The position numbers were made by a program, and so were the translations under genes. The notes under the pieces were generated by a model. That model saw only the letters and a list, made by a program, of their open reading frames with translations, was not told the origin of the DNA and did not search any database. 64,000 nt of DNA from Nocardia yamanashiensis NBRC 100130 (GTDB lineage: Bacteria > Actinomycetota > Actinomycetes > Mycobacteriales > Mycobacteriaceae): the NCBI RefSeq assembly GCF_001613325.1, contig NZ_BDCD01000016.1, forward strand, positions 62,001 through 126,000, read 5' to 3'. Of this stretch, positions 33,399 to 42,034 are shown one piece after another. How positions within the stretch are numbered: position 1 is the stretch's first letter; every line of letters begins with the position of its first letter.

Positions 33399-34957
33399 CG
33401 GAGGTTGCTCCCTGTCTTGTCGATGGATGGGGTGGTGTCGAGATCGCTCGCGACGAGCGGAAGGGTGTTGCGGCGGAAGAACTCCGGATTGCGCCAGCGC
33501 GCCACCGCCATCAGCGCCACGCCCAGCAGCAGGATGCCGAAGCCGAGATAGAACACCAGGCCGATGCCGCCGATGGCCGCGCCGCTGCCGTTGTCCGGGT
33601 CCATGCTCTCGCGCACCGACACCACGAACACGGCCAGCAGCATGAGCCCGCCGAGTACCGGGAACAGGCCCTTGAACACGAAATTGCGGACGCTGGAGAA
33701 CAATTCGCGGCGGAAGTACCAGGTGCAGGCGAAGGCGGTGATGCCGTAGTACCAGCAGATCATGATGCCCAGCGCCGCCACGGTGTCGAGCAGCACGCGT
33801 TCGGACAGCAGCGACGCCACCGTGTAGAACACGCCGGTCACCACGCCGGCCGCGACGGTGGAGAAGGTCGGCACCAGGAAACGCGGGTTGACTTCGGCGA
33901 ACTTCTTCGGGAAGGCGCCGTACACGCCCATAGCGAGCATGGTGCGGGCGGCGGGCAGGAAGGTGGTCTGCAGGCTGGCGGCCGAGGAGGCCAGGATGGC
34001 GAGCAGCAGCAGCGGTCCGGCCCAGCCCAGCACGGGATCGGCGAGCGCGCCGAACACATTGTCGGCGTTCTCCTCGTTGCCCAGGCCCACGCCGCTGTCG
34101 CCGACTCCGGCGTACATCATGACCGCCACGGTGACCAGCAGGTAGGTGGCCAGGATGGACAGCACGCACAGCAATCCGGCGCGGCCCGGCACCCGCTTGG
34201 GGTCCTTGGATTCCTCGCCCAGCGTCAGGCAGGTGTCCCAGCCCCAGAAGGCGAAGATGGAACCGGTGACGCCGATCATGAAGGCGCTCAAGGTGATTCC
34301 GGTGAACGGATCGAACCAGTCCAGGTCGAAATGCAGCTGGGCGGGTGCGTTGCCGCGGCTCACGTGCACCAGCGCGGTGATGGCGAAGGCCACCAGCACA
34401 ACCATCTGGAAGCCCACCAGCACGTACTGCACGCGTTCGCTGGTGGTGATGCCGCGGCCCGCCACCACCGTGGCTATCGCGACGAAAACCAGTGTGGTGA
34501 CGATGTTCACGAGCTTGTTGTCGGCCAGCTCGGCGATGCCGGGACTGCCGAATACCCGCCCGAGGAACAGATAGAAGAACTCCACCGCGATGGCCGCCAG
34601 ATTGGACAGCACGATGATGGTCGCCATCACCATGCCCCAGCCGCACATCCAGCCGACCATGGGCCCGAAAGCTTTGGTGGACCAGGTGAACGACGCCCCG
34701 CAGTCGGGCATACGCGAGTTGAGTTCGCGATAGGCGTAGGCGGTCAGGAACATGGGCACGAAGCCGGCGATGATGATGGCCGGCATCTTCAGGCCCACCG
34801 CGGCCACGATCAGGCCGATGCTGGCGGTCAGTGTGTAGCCGGGGGCGACCGTCGAAATCCCCAGTACCGCACCGGAAAAGGTGCCGATCTTGCCCGCCGC
34901 GAGACCTTTGGCGACGGGTTCGATCTCTACTCGGGGCGGTTCACTGGCGAGGCTCAT
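33395..34957 (-). CDS. APC family amino acid/polyamine permease
   Basis: 520 residues with about 12 membrane segments. The opening KGLAAGKIGTFSGAVLGISTVAPGY and the CGASFTWSTKAFGP loop mark the APC superfamily. In an operon with aminobutyraldehyde dehydrogenase, gabT and gabD it should import putrescine or GABA; the sequence does not decide which. It overlaps the UspA start by 17 bp and gabT by 4 bp. Confidence 0.9.
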   Translation of the reverse strand: MSLASEPPRVEIEPVAKGLAAGKIGTFSGAVLGISTVAPGYTLTASIGLIVAAVGLKMPAIIIAGFVPMFLTAYAYRELNSRMPDCGASFTWSTKAFGPMVGWMCGWGMVMATIIVLSNLAAIAVEFFYLFLGRVFGSPGIAELADNKLVNIVTTLVFVAIATVVAGRGITTSERVQYVLVGFQMVVLVAFAITALVHVSRGNAPAQLHFDLDWFDPFTGITLSAFMIGVTGSIFAFWGWDTCLTLGEESKDPKRVPGRAGLLCVLSILATYLLVTVAVMMYAGVGDSGVGLGNEENADNVFGALADPVLGWAGPLLLLAILASSAASLQTTFLPAARTMLAMGVYGAFPKKFAEVNPRFLVPTFSTVAAGVVTGVFYTVASLLSERVLLDTVAALGIMICWYYGITAFACTWYFRRELFSSVRNFVFKGLFPVLGGLMLLAVFVVSVRESMDPDNGSGAAIGGIGLVFYLGFGILLLGVALMAVARWRNPEFFRRNTLPLVASDLDTTPSIDKTGSNLR

Positions 34958-35831
34958 CGATTTCCTCCTTGGGGACCACGACCATCGGCACCTGGAGGAC
35001 TCTGAGCATCTTCGCTGCGGTGGATCCGAGGAACAGTTTTCGAGGTTGGGCGAGGCGGCTGGAGCCGACCATGATCAGATCGCCGTCGTGCCAATCCAGG
35101 CGATTGACGGCGGCTTCGACGGAGGGACCGTCGACGGTCATCGACGTGACCGGGAATCCTTCGGGGAGCGCGGCTTTCGCCTCCACCAGGGTGAGTTCGG
35201 CGTGCGCGACGGCGCGGTCGCGCACGGATTCGGGGGTGTCGTCGCTGCGGCGGGGCGCGTGCGCGTCCAGGGCGACCAGCGAGACCAGGCGCAGGGGCGT
35301 GCCGGCGGCGGCGCTGGCGCGCACCGCCAGGTCGAACAGCAGATCCGCGCCCACCCGGTCGCCGATCGCGCAGGTCACCTCGCGCACGGTGGCGACGGGG
35401 GAGTTACGGGTGCCGCGCGGCGCGAGGGCCAGCGGCACCGGCGCGGAGTGCAGCAGTTCGCTAGCCACCGAGCCGATGGCGTGCCGGCCCAGCAGCCCGT
35501 CCCCGGCCGCCCCGACCACGATGGCCAGGGCGTCCAGGCGAGCGACTTCGTCGATCAGGCCCGCGGCGAATGATTCGTGAAAGCTGATGTGCCCCTCGGC
35601 TTTCACGTCGTCGGGCACCGAGGCCACCGCGTCGGCCAGCCATTGGCGGGCCTGCACGGTGAGCATGTCGTCGTAACCGTCATTGGGCACCAGTCCCGGG
35701 ACCAGGCGGTCCGGGGTGAGCACCATGCAAATGTCCAGTTGGGCGTCCAGGGTCCGGGCCAGCCGGACCCCGAGGGCCAGACCGTCCTCCCCGCTCGGTG
35801 TGGCCAGATACCCGACTATCAGTCTCCGCAT
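34941..35831 (-). CDS. Universal stress protein, tandem UspA domains
   Basis: 296 residues containing two UspA folds. The first starts LIVGYLATPSGEDGLALG, and the second ends DGDLIMVGSSRLAQPRKLFLGSTAAKMLRV, with the G-2x-G-9x-GS-type ATP motif of ATP-binding Usps. It lies between the aldehyde dehydrogenase and the permease and is translated in coupled fashion with the permease. Usps next to transporters often modulate them; that is inference. Confidence 0.85.
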   Translation of the reverse strand: MRRLIVGYLATPSGEDGLALGVRLARTLDAQLDICMVLTPDRLVPGLVPNDGYDDMLTVQARQWLADAVASVPDDVKAEGHISFHESFAAGLIDEVARLDALAIVVGAAGDGLLGRHAIGSVASELLHSAPVPLALAPRGTRNSPVATVREVTCAIGDRVGADLLFDLAVRASAAAGTPLRLVSLVALDAHAPRRSDDTPESVRDRAVAHAELTLVEAKAALPEGFPVTSMTVDGPSVEAAVNRLDWHDGDLIMVGSSRLAQPRKLFLGSTAAKMLRVLQVPMVVVPKEEIDEPRQ

Positions 35832-35841
35832 ACTCGTCCGC

Positions 35842-37281
35842 CTACTCGTGTGCGCTCATGACGTGCTTGACGCGGGTGTATTCCTCCACGCTGTACACCG
35901 ACAGGTCCTTGCCGTAGCCGGAGTACTTGAACCCGCCGTGCGGCATCTCGGCCACCAGCGGGATGTGACAGTTCACCCACACCGCACCGAAATCCAGTGC
36001 GCGGCTGAAGCGTTCGACGGTGCCGTGATCCTTGGTCCAGACACTGGCGGCCAGGCCGTAGCGCACGCCGTTGGCCAGGGCGATGGCCTCGTCGGCATCG
36101 GCGAAGGACTGCACGGTCAGCACCGGGCCGAAGGTCTCCTCCTGCACGATGGGATCGTCCTGGCGCACGCCGGTGATGATGGTCGGCTCCACGTAGAAAC
36201 CCGTTTCGCCCCAGCGGTTTCCGCCGGTGACCACCTTGGCGTGCGCGGGCAGCGCGGCCAGTTTGCCCATGACGGCGGCGAAGTGGTTGACATTGTTGAG
36301 CGGGCCGTAGAAGGCGTCCGCGTCGTCGGGGCGGCCCGGGCGCAGGGTGTCGGCGGCGGCGGTCAGCGCGGCCACGAAATCGTCGTGGATGGATTCGTGC
36401 ACCAGCACGCGGGTGGCGGCGGTGCAGTCCTGGCCGGCATTGAAGAACCCGGCCTGCGCGATGCCCAGCGCCGCCTTCTCGATGTCCACGTCGGCGAACA
36501 CGACGACCGGCGCCTTGCCGCCCAATTCGAGGTGGGTGCGCTTGAGCTGATGCGACGCCGATTCGGCCACCGCCATGCCCGCGCGCACCGAACCGGTGAT
36601 GGATACCAGGCCGGGGGTGGGGTGCGCGACCAGTTCCGCGCCGGTGCCGGCGTCACCGAGCACCACGTTGAACACCCCGTCGGGCAGGATGTCCTTGCTC
36701 AGCCGCGCCAGCACCAGGGTCGATTCCGGGGTGGTGTCGCTGGGCTTGAGCACGATGGTGTTGCCCGCGGCCAGCGCCGGGCCGATCTTCCAGATCGCCA
36801 TCATGAACGGGTAGTTCCACGGAGTCACCTGTGCGACAACGCCGATCGGCTCGCGGCGCACGTAGGAGGTGAAGCCCTCCATGTACTCACCGGCCGCCCG
36901 GCCTTCCAGCAGCCGGGCCGCGCCCGCGAAGAACCGGATCTGGTCCGCGCCGACCGCGACCTCTTCGGCGGCGACCATGGCGTGCAGCTGCCCGGTATTG
37001 CGGGACTGCGCGGCCACCAGTTCGTCACTGTGCGCCTCGATGGCGTCGGCCAGCTTCAGCAGTGCGGCGGCCCGCACGCTCGGGGTGGTCTTGCCCCAGG
37101 TTTCGAAGGCGCGTTCGGCGGCCGCCATGGCGGCGTCGACATCGGCGCGGTTGGAGATCGGGGCGTGTCCGACGACCTTCTCGTCGACCGGGCTCACCAG
37201 GTCCAGGGTGCGCGTGGCGGAGGATGCCACGAATTCGCCATTGATGTAGTTCTCGAGCACAGGACTCGTCTTCGACGTCAC
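35842..37281 (-). CDS. patD: Gamma-aminobutyraldehyde dehydrogenase-type ALDH
   Basis: 479 residues. Cys286 in NAGQDCTAATRV, Glu252 in LELGGKAP, and PWNYPFMMAIWKIGPALAAGN are the aldehyde dehydrogenase signature. The GQDCTAATRV context and MPHGGFKYSGYGKDLSVYSVEEYTRVKH end are characteristic of aminobutyraldehyde/betaine aldehyde dehydrogenases such as PatD/PuuC. Expected reaction: 4-aminobutyraldehyde to GABA. It is the first gene of the operon and divergent from the PucR regulator. Confidence 0.88.
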   Translation of the reverse strand: MTSKTSPVLENYINGEFVASSATRTLDLVSPVDEKVVGHAPISNRADVDAAMAAAERAFETWGKTTPSVRAAALLKLADAIEAHSDELVAAQSRNTGQLHAMVAAEEVAVGADQIRFFAGAARLLEGRAAGEYMEGFTSYVRREPIGVVAQVTPWNYPFMMAIWKIGPALAAGNTIVLKPSDTTPESTLVLARLSKDILPDGVFNVVLGDAGTGAELVAHPTPGLVSITGSVRAGMAVAESASHQLKRTHLELGGKAPVVVFADVDIEKAALGIAQAGFFNAGQDCTAATRVLVHESIHDDFVAALTAAADTLRPGRPDDADAFYGPLNNVNHFAAVMGKLAALPAHAKVVTGGNRWGETGFYVEPTIITGVRQDDPIVQEETFGPVLTVQSFADADEAIALANGVRYGLAASVWTKDHGTVERFSRALDFGAVWVNCHIPLVAEMPHGGFKYSGYGKDLSVYSVEEYTRVKHVMSAHE

Positions 37282-37407
37282 CTGAGTTCACCGTCCATCC
37301 GTGTGTGCGGGGTGCGGCACCAGTGTGCGCTGCGACACAGCCCGAACGCTCGTGCCGAGTTGGTGAACTACTCGACCCGATTTCGACAATCTGTACACTG
37401 CGGTTCG
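37282..37407. promoter_or_regulatory. Divergent promoter region of the GABA operon and PucR gene
   Basis: A 126-bp gap with a TGTG-CGCTGCG-CACA-like partial dyad near 37323-37338 and a TGTACACT box near 37391. It should hold both promoters and the PucR binding site. Confidence 0.45.
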
Positions 37408-38901
37408 ATGCCTGTTTCCATTGGCTGGGTACTAGCCCAGCCCGAGCTCGCGGTTCGCCTGCGCGGCGGCGCGGCCGGGGTGGACCGCGAGATCGATCTC
37501 GTCGTCACCACTGAACTGGAGCGCCCGTTCCCGTGGCTCTCCGGCGGCGAACTGGTCCTGACCACCGGCATGCGTTTGCCGCCCGATGCCCAGGGGCGGA
37601 CCGCGTACGTGCGCGGCCTCGCCGAATGCGGGGTGTCCGCGCTCGGCTTCGGCGTGGGGCTCACCCACGCCGAAGTCCCGCCCGATCTGATCGCCGCCGC
37701 GGACGAGATCGGCATTCCCCTCATAGAAGTGCCGCTCTCGACCGCCTTCGCGGCCATCGTCAAACGGGTCAGCGCGCGCAGCGCCGAACTCCAGTACGAC
37801 GCCGTGCTGCGCGCCTCGCACGCCCAGCCCCGTATGACCCGCGCGCTCATCAAATCCGGCGCGCACGCCATCGTGCGGGAACTGGCCGCGTCGCTGTCGG
37901 CCACCGTGGTGGTCCTCGACCCCGCGGGCCTGGTAACCGACTGTGTCCCAGCGGAACTGGATCCCACGCTGCTGTCCCGGGTGCGCGGCGCGGTGGCCGG
38001 CGGCACCGCCAGCGGCGTGCGCACCGAAACTTCGGGCGCCTCGATCACCCATCAGCGTATTGCCGTGGGCCGCAGTCATTTCGGCGATCTGGTGGTGGTC
38101 ACCGCCGCCCCGCTCGGCCACGTCGACCAGATCCTGCTCGGTCACGCGAACTCGCTCCTGGCGCTCGACTTCGAGAAGCCCGCCCGCCTGCGCGCCGCCC
38201 AGCACCGCCTCAACGCCCACGCCCTGGGCTTGCTGCTGGGCGCGGACACCGACCCCGAGCCCGCCTGGGACCAGCTGGCCGAGGCCGCCGACCCCCGAGG
38301 CCGGATCCGCGTCCTGCTCGCCGCCTGCGACACCGACGCCGCCGCGGCGACCGTCCGGACCGCCTTCGAGGACGCGATCCTCGCATCCGGTGATCCACTC
38401 TTCCTGCACGCCGCCGGCCGCCGGGTGCTGGCGGTGCTTCCCGCTGACACCGAGATCCCGCGTGAGTTCTCCGCCGGCGTACGGCACGTGCGGCTCGGGC
38501 TCAGTGCCCCGCACGCCGTGCGGGAGCTGGCGGATGCCGTGGCCGGTGCGCGGCTCGCCGCGTCGGCGGCCGAACGGGGCGGCGCGGCAATGGAATTCAG
38601 CGCGTTCTCCGGCAGTTCGCTGCTGGCCTTCGAGTCCACTCGCGAGGTGCTCGGGGCCATGGCTCGGACCGCGCTGACGCCCTTGATCGAGCACGACCTG
38701 CGGCACGGCACCGATCTGCTCGGGTCACTGCGCGCGTTCCTGGAGGCCAACGGGCAGTGGGAATCGGCCGCGGTGGTCACCGGGGTGCACCGGCATACGC
38801 TGCGCAAGCGGATCGCCACGGCGGGGGAGTTGCTGGGGTGCGACCTCGACAACGCCCGGGTGCGCGCGGAACTGCTGCTAGCCATCCTCGCTCGCGGCTG
38901 A
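37408..38901 (+). CDS. PucR family regulator of the putrescine/GABA genes
   Basis: 497 residues. The N-terminal PucR domain (about 5-130: WVLAQPELAVRLRGGAAGVDREID) is followed by a GGDEF-like middle and a C-terminal HTH_30 (about 440-490: FLEANGQWESAAVVTGVHRHTLRKRIATAGELLG). PucR/GabR-like proteins activate catabolic operons for purines, GABA or polyamines. The gene lies between the divergent operon and the SpuC-like aminotransferase and probably controls both. The longer upstream open frame is antisense to patD and was excluded. Confidence 0.88.
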   Translation: MPVSIGWVLAQPELAVRLRGGAAGVDREIDLVVTTELERPFPWLSGGELVLTTGMRLPPDAQGRTAYVRGLAECGVSALGFGVGLTHAEVPPDLIAAADEIGIPLIEVPLSTAFAAIVKRVSARSAELQYDAVLRASHAQPRMTRALIKSGAHAIVRELAASLSATVVVLDPAGLVTDCVPAELDPTLLSRVRGAVAGGTASGVRTETSGASITHQRIAVGRSHFGDLVVVTAAPLGHVDQILLGHANSLLALDFEKPARLRAAQHRLNAHALGLLLGADTDPEPAWDQLAEAADPRGRIRVLLAACDTDAAAATVRTAFEDAILASGDPLFLHAAGRRVLAVLPADTEIPREFSAGVRHVRLGLSAPHAVRELADAVAGARLAASAAERGGAAMEFSAFSGSSLLAFESTREVLGAMARTALTPLIEHDLRHGTDLLGSLRAFLEANGQWESAAVVTGVHRHTLRKRIATAGELLGCDLDNARVRAELLLAILARG

Positions 38902-39205
38902 GGCGACACCCCGGGCGGTCATGTGTTGCTATCAGTAGCCGCTTGCGCGCCCTGCCCGGCGTGCGACGTGCGGAAATTCTGGTGTACCTGGCGTTGCGTA
39001 AGCAGGCCTATCGCTGGGATGCACGCTAGATGCTACGAAATCCGAAGCTAGTAACCCAGATTTAATGGGCTTTCGGTTGTAAAGTGAACTATCAACAACT
39101 GAATCGGTTGCAACCGGTCGGTAGCTGTGGGATAAACGGAATGTCGGCAAACCCGCGAACCAACGCCGGAGCCACCCGATCCCCCCCGTCGAGGAGTCAG
39201 TTCAC
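38902..39205 (+). promoter_or_regulatory. Leader of the putrescine aminotransferase gene
   Basis: About 300 bp, AT-rich at 39040-39110, holding no gene I can support. CGGTTG occurs twice (39074-39079 and 39105-39110); the second is half of the perfect palindrome CGGTTGCAACCG (39105-39116). This is a candidate PucR or other regulator site. Confidence 0.45.
39105..39116. promoter_or_regulatory. CGGTTGCAACCG palindrome
   Basis: A perfect 12-bp dyad about 90 bp upstream of the aminotransferase start, with an extra CGGTTG half-site 31 bp before it. Confidence 0.5.
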
Positions 39206-40594
39206 ATGACCGCCACCATCGAGCCCAATACCGCCGCGTCGAAGGCCTCCCGCGTCGTTCGCGACAACCTGTGGATGCACTTCACCCAGCAGGACGCGCA
39301 GTCCGGCGCGGACACCCCGGTGATCGTGCGCGGTGAGGGCGCCTACGTCTACGACGACACGGGCAAGCGCTACCTGGACGGTCTCGCGGGGCTGTTCGCC
39401 GTGCAGGTCGGTCACGGCCGTGAGGAACTGGCCGAGGCCGCCGCCCGTCAGACTCGCGAGCTGGCCTACTTCCCGCTGTGGGGTTACGCGCACCCCACCG
39501 CCATCGATCTGGCTGAGCGGCTGGCGAATCAGGCCCCTGGCGATATCAACAAGGTGTTCTTCACCGTCTCCGGCGGCGAATCGGTCGAAACCGCGTGGAA
39601 GCTCATCCGCCAGTACTTCAAGCTGATCGGCCAGCCCACCAAGCACAAGGTGATCAGCCGGTCCATGGCCTACCACGGTACCTCGATGGGCGCGCTGTCC
39701 ATCACCGGAATCCCCGGCGCCAAAGCTGATTTCGAGCCGCTGGTGCCCAGCGCCATGCGGGTGCCGAACACCAACTTCTACCGCGCGCCCGAGCACGCGC
39801 CCACCGACTACGAGGCGTACGGCCTGTGGGCCGCCGACCGCATCGAAGAAATGATCATGTTCGAGGGTCCGGAGACGGTCGCGGCCGTGTTCCTGGAACC
39901 GGTGCAGAACACCGGCGGTTGTTTCGTGCCGCCGCCCGGCTACTTCCAGCGCGTGCGCGAGATCTGCGATCGCCACGGCGTGCTGCTGGTCTCCGATGAG
40001 GTGATCTGCGCGTTCGGCCGGCTCGGCTTCGACTTCGGCGCCAAGAAGTTCGGCTACCAGCCCGACATCATCACTACCGCAAAGGGTTTGACCTCCGGCT
40101 ACGCCCCGCTGGGCGCGGTGCTGGTGAGCGACCGCATCGCCGAGCCGTTCCGCAACGGCGCGACCTTCATGCACGGCTCCACCTACGGCGGGCATCCGGT
40201 GGCGTGCGCGGTGGCCATGGCGAACCTGGATCTCATGGAGCGCGAGGACCTCTACGGTCACGTGCTGCGCAACGAGGGCGCGTTCCGCTCCACCCTCGAG
40301 AAGCTCTACGACCTGCCGATCGTCGGCGAGGTGCGCGGCGACGGGTTCTTCTGGGCGGTGGAGCTGGTCAAGGACCGCGCCACCAAGGAGAAGTTCACCG
40401 ACGCCGACGCCACCCGCATCCTCAAGGGGCACGTCTCCAAGGCGCTGTTCGAGGCCGGCCTGCACTGCCGCGCCGACGATCGCGCCGAACCGGTCATTCA
40501 GCTGGCCCCGCCGCTGATCTGCGAACAGCAGCAGTTCGACGAGATGGAACAGGCGCTGCGCCATGCTCTGACCGGGGCGTGGCAGCTCATCTGA
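39206..40594 (+). CDS. Putrescine/polyamine aminotransferase (SpuC-like)
   Basis: 462 residues of class III aminotransferase. Lys293 in TTAKGLTSGYAPLG is the PLP lysine, DEVICAFGRLG the PLP-binding segment, and LAGLFAVQVGHGREEL the omega-transaminase N-terminus. It belongs to the SpuC/omega-amino-acid:pyruvate group rather than GabT and fits putrescine to 4-aminobutyraldehyde, the missing step between AguB and PatD. A GAGGAG ribosome site precedes ATG. Beta-alanine or other omega-amines are alternative substrates. Confidence 0.88.
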   Translation: MTATIEPNTAASKASRVVRDNLWMHFTQQDAQSGADTPVIVRGEGAYVYDDTGKRYLDGLAGLFAVQVGHGREELAEAAARQTRELAYFPLWGYAHPTAIDLAERLANQAPGDINKVFFTVSGGESVETAWKLIRQYFKLIGQPTKHKVISRSMAYHGTSMGALSITGIPGAKADFEPLVPSAMRVPNTNFYRAPEHAPTDYEAYGLWAADRIEEMIMFEGPETVAAVFLEPVQNTGGCFVPPPGYFQRVREICDRHGVLLVSDEVICAFGRLGFDFGAKKFGYQPDIITTAKGLTSGYAPLGAVLVSDRIAEPFRNGATFMHGSTYGGHPVACAVAMANLDLMEREDLYGHVLRNEGAFRSTLEKLYDLPIVGEVRGDGFFWAVELVKDRATKEKFTDADATRILKGHVSKALFEAGLHCRADDRAEPVIQLAPPLICEQQQFDEMEQALRHALTGAWQLI

Positions 40595-40630
40595 GTTCGC
40601 TGTCGGAGCCCCCGGCTACTGTTGGTCATC

Positions 40631-41284
40631 ATGCGAGCAGCATCGAAACCACGGGAGCTGGGGGATCTTCCGTTCGCGCGGCATCTGGAACCGGCGGGGT
40701 CCATCGACATCTCGGGCGAGTACGACTGCGCCCATTTCGACGGTCTGACCCTCGATCAAACCGATGCCGTGGGAACGCATTTCACCGAATGCGCGCTGTC
40801 GGGCCTGACGGTCACCGGCGGCTCCTTCCGGCACGCGCGGTTCAATGACGCCTGGGTGCAAGGCAGCCAGTGGACCGGTGTGGACCTGTCCGACACCTCC
40901 TGGCTGGACACCGAATTCGTGCTCGACGCGCTGTCGGGGGTCGAGGCGTTCGGCGCGAATCTGCGCCGCGTTCGCTTCCACAACTGCAAGTTCGATTCGG
41001 TCAACCTGCGCGGCGCGGTGCTGAACGAGGTGTCGTTCGTGGATTGCGTACTGCGGCACGTGGATATCAGCGAGGCCAAACTGACCTCGGTCACCTTCCC
41101 CGGCACCCAGATCGACGCGCTCTCGCTCCGCAAGGCGCAGTTGAAGAAGGTCGACTTCCGGGAGGCGCGCGTGCTCGGGGTGTACGCCGGCATCGAATCG
41201 CTGGCCGGGGCGACCATCACCCAGACGCAGCTGCTGGAGCTGGCACCGGTCTTCGCCCACACCTTCGGCATCGAGGTCCGCTAG
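40631..41284 (+). CDS. Pentapeptide repeat protein
   Basis: 217 residues in A(D/N)Lxx repeats from about residue 45 to 190 (GTHFTECALSGLTVTGG, GVDLSDTSWLD, GANLRRVRFHNCKFDSVNLRGAVL, EAKLTSVTFPGTQID). They predict a right-handed four-sided beta helix like MfpA/Qnr proteins. It lies 36 bp after the aminotransferase on the same strand. Qnr-like gyrase protection is possible but cannot be claimed from sequence alone. Confidence 0.85.
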   Translation: MRAASKPRELGDLPFARHLEPAGSIDISGEYDCAHFDGLTLDQTDAVGTHFTECALSGLTVTGGSFRHARFNDAWVQGSQWTGVDLSDTSWLDTEFVLDALSGVEAFGANLRRVRFHNCKFDSVNLRGAVLNEVSFVDCVLRHVDISEAKLTSVTFPGTQIDALSLRKAQLKKVDFREARVLGVYAGIESLAGATITQTQLLELAPVFAHTFGIEVR

Positions 41285-41294
41285 ACCCCGCCGT

Positions 41295-41912
41295 TCAGAT
41301 GTCGATGCCGTGCTGGAGCGCGGCGACGGTGCCGTCGAGTGTTTGGTAGAGCGCGGTGAGCGAATGGTCCTCGCCACGCACCCAGGCGTCCAGGCCGACG
41401 CCGAAGGCCGCGAAACAGGTTGCGGCGGTGAGGATCGGGCGCAGGTCGTCTTCGGGAAGTCCAGCTCGGCGCGCGAAGGCGCGGGCCAGGCTGTCGCGGC
41501 GGCCGACCGCGCCGGTGAAGTTCTCGCGGCGGATCTCCGGGTGGGAGAGCAGGAGTGCGCGGGCGCGGCGGGCGGTATCGGCCTGGGCGGTCCGTTCCGG
41601 GGTCGCGGCCGGATCGAGAATGAAATCGCGCAGGGCCGCGCGTACCGCGGGGAACACCGATTCCGCGGCCGGGCGGCGCTCCACGGCGGCGAGCAGGGCC
41701 GCCATCACGTCTTCCTCGTGGGCGAACACGACCGCCGCCTTGGACGGGAAATGCCGGTGGAAGGTGCGGCGGGAGACCTGGGCGGCGTCGGCGATCTCCT
41801 GCACGGTGGTCTGCTCGAAGCCGCGGCTCTCGAACAGGCGCAGCGCGGCATCGATCAATTCTCTTCGGACCCTGACCTTTTCGCGTTCCCGCAGGCCGCT
41901 CGGCTCGGTCAT
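41295..41912 (-). CDS. TetR family regulator of the lipase
   Basis: 205 residues with a TetR helix-turn-helix (about 12-60: RRELIDAALRLFESRGFEQTTVQEIADAAQVSRRTFHRHF) and a MftR-like C-terminal domain. It is divergent from a secreted lipase; the gap contains two TGTCAC/GTGACA dyads. It should repress the lipase and itself, probably in answer to a lipid. Confidence 0.88.
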   Translation of the reverse strand: MTEPSGLREREKVRVRRELIDAALRLFESRGFEQTTVQEIADAAQVSRRTFHRHFPSKAAVVFAHEEDVMAALLAAVERRPAAESVFPAVRAALRDFILDPAATPERTAQADTARRARALLLSHPEIRRENFTGAVGRRDSLARAFARRAGLPEDDLRPILTAATCFAAFGVGLDAWVRGEDHSLTALYQTLDGTVAALQHGIDI

Positions 41913-41946
41913 CGCGTCCCTTCGTCGCTCAGCTCACACCCCTTGC

Positions 41947-41961
41947 TGTCACAAAGTGACA
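41947..41961. promoter_or_regulatory. TGTCAC-AAA-GTGACA operator
   Basis: A perfect 6+6 bp palindrome, 35 bp upstream of the TetR start, in the divergent gap. Confidence 0.7.
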
Positions 41962-41984
41962 CTTCACAGGATAGTCTGTCCGAA

Positions 41985-42001
41985 GTGTCTCAATGTGACA
42001 C
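41985..42001. promoter_or_regulatory. GTGTC-N7-GACAC second operator
   Basis: A second dyad with the same half-site (GTGTC/GACAC) 24 bp from the first, nearer the lipase start. Paired sites suggest cooperative TetR binding. Confidence 0.55.
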
Positions 42002-42034
42002 CAGCCAATGGGAGCTCGAGAGAAAGGCGTCTCG

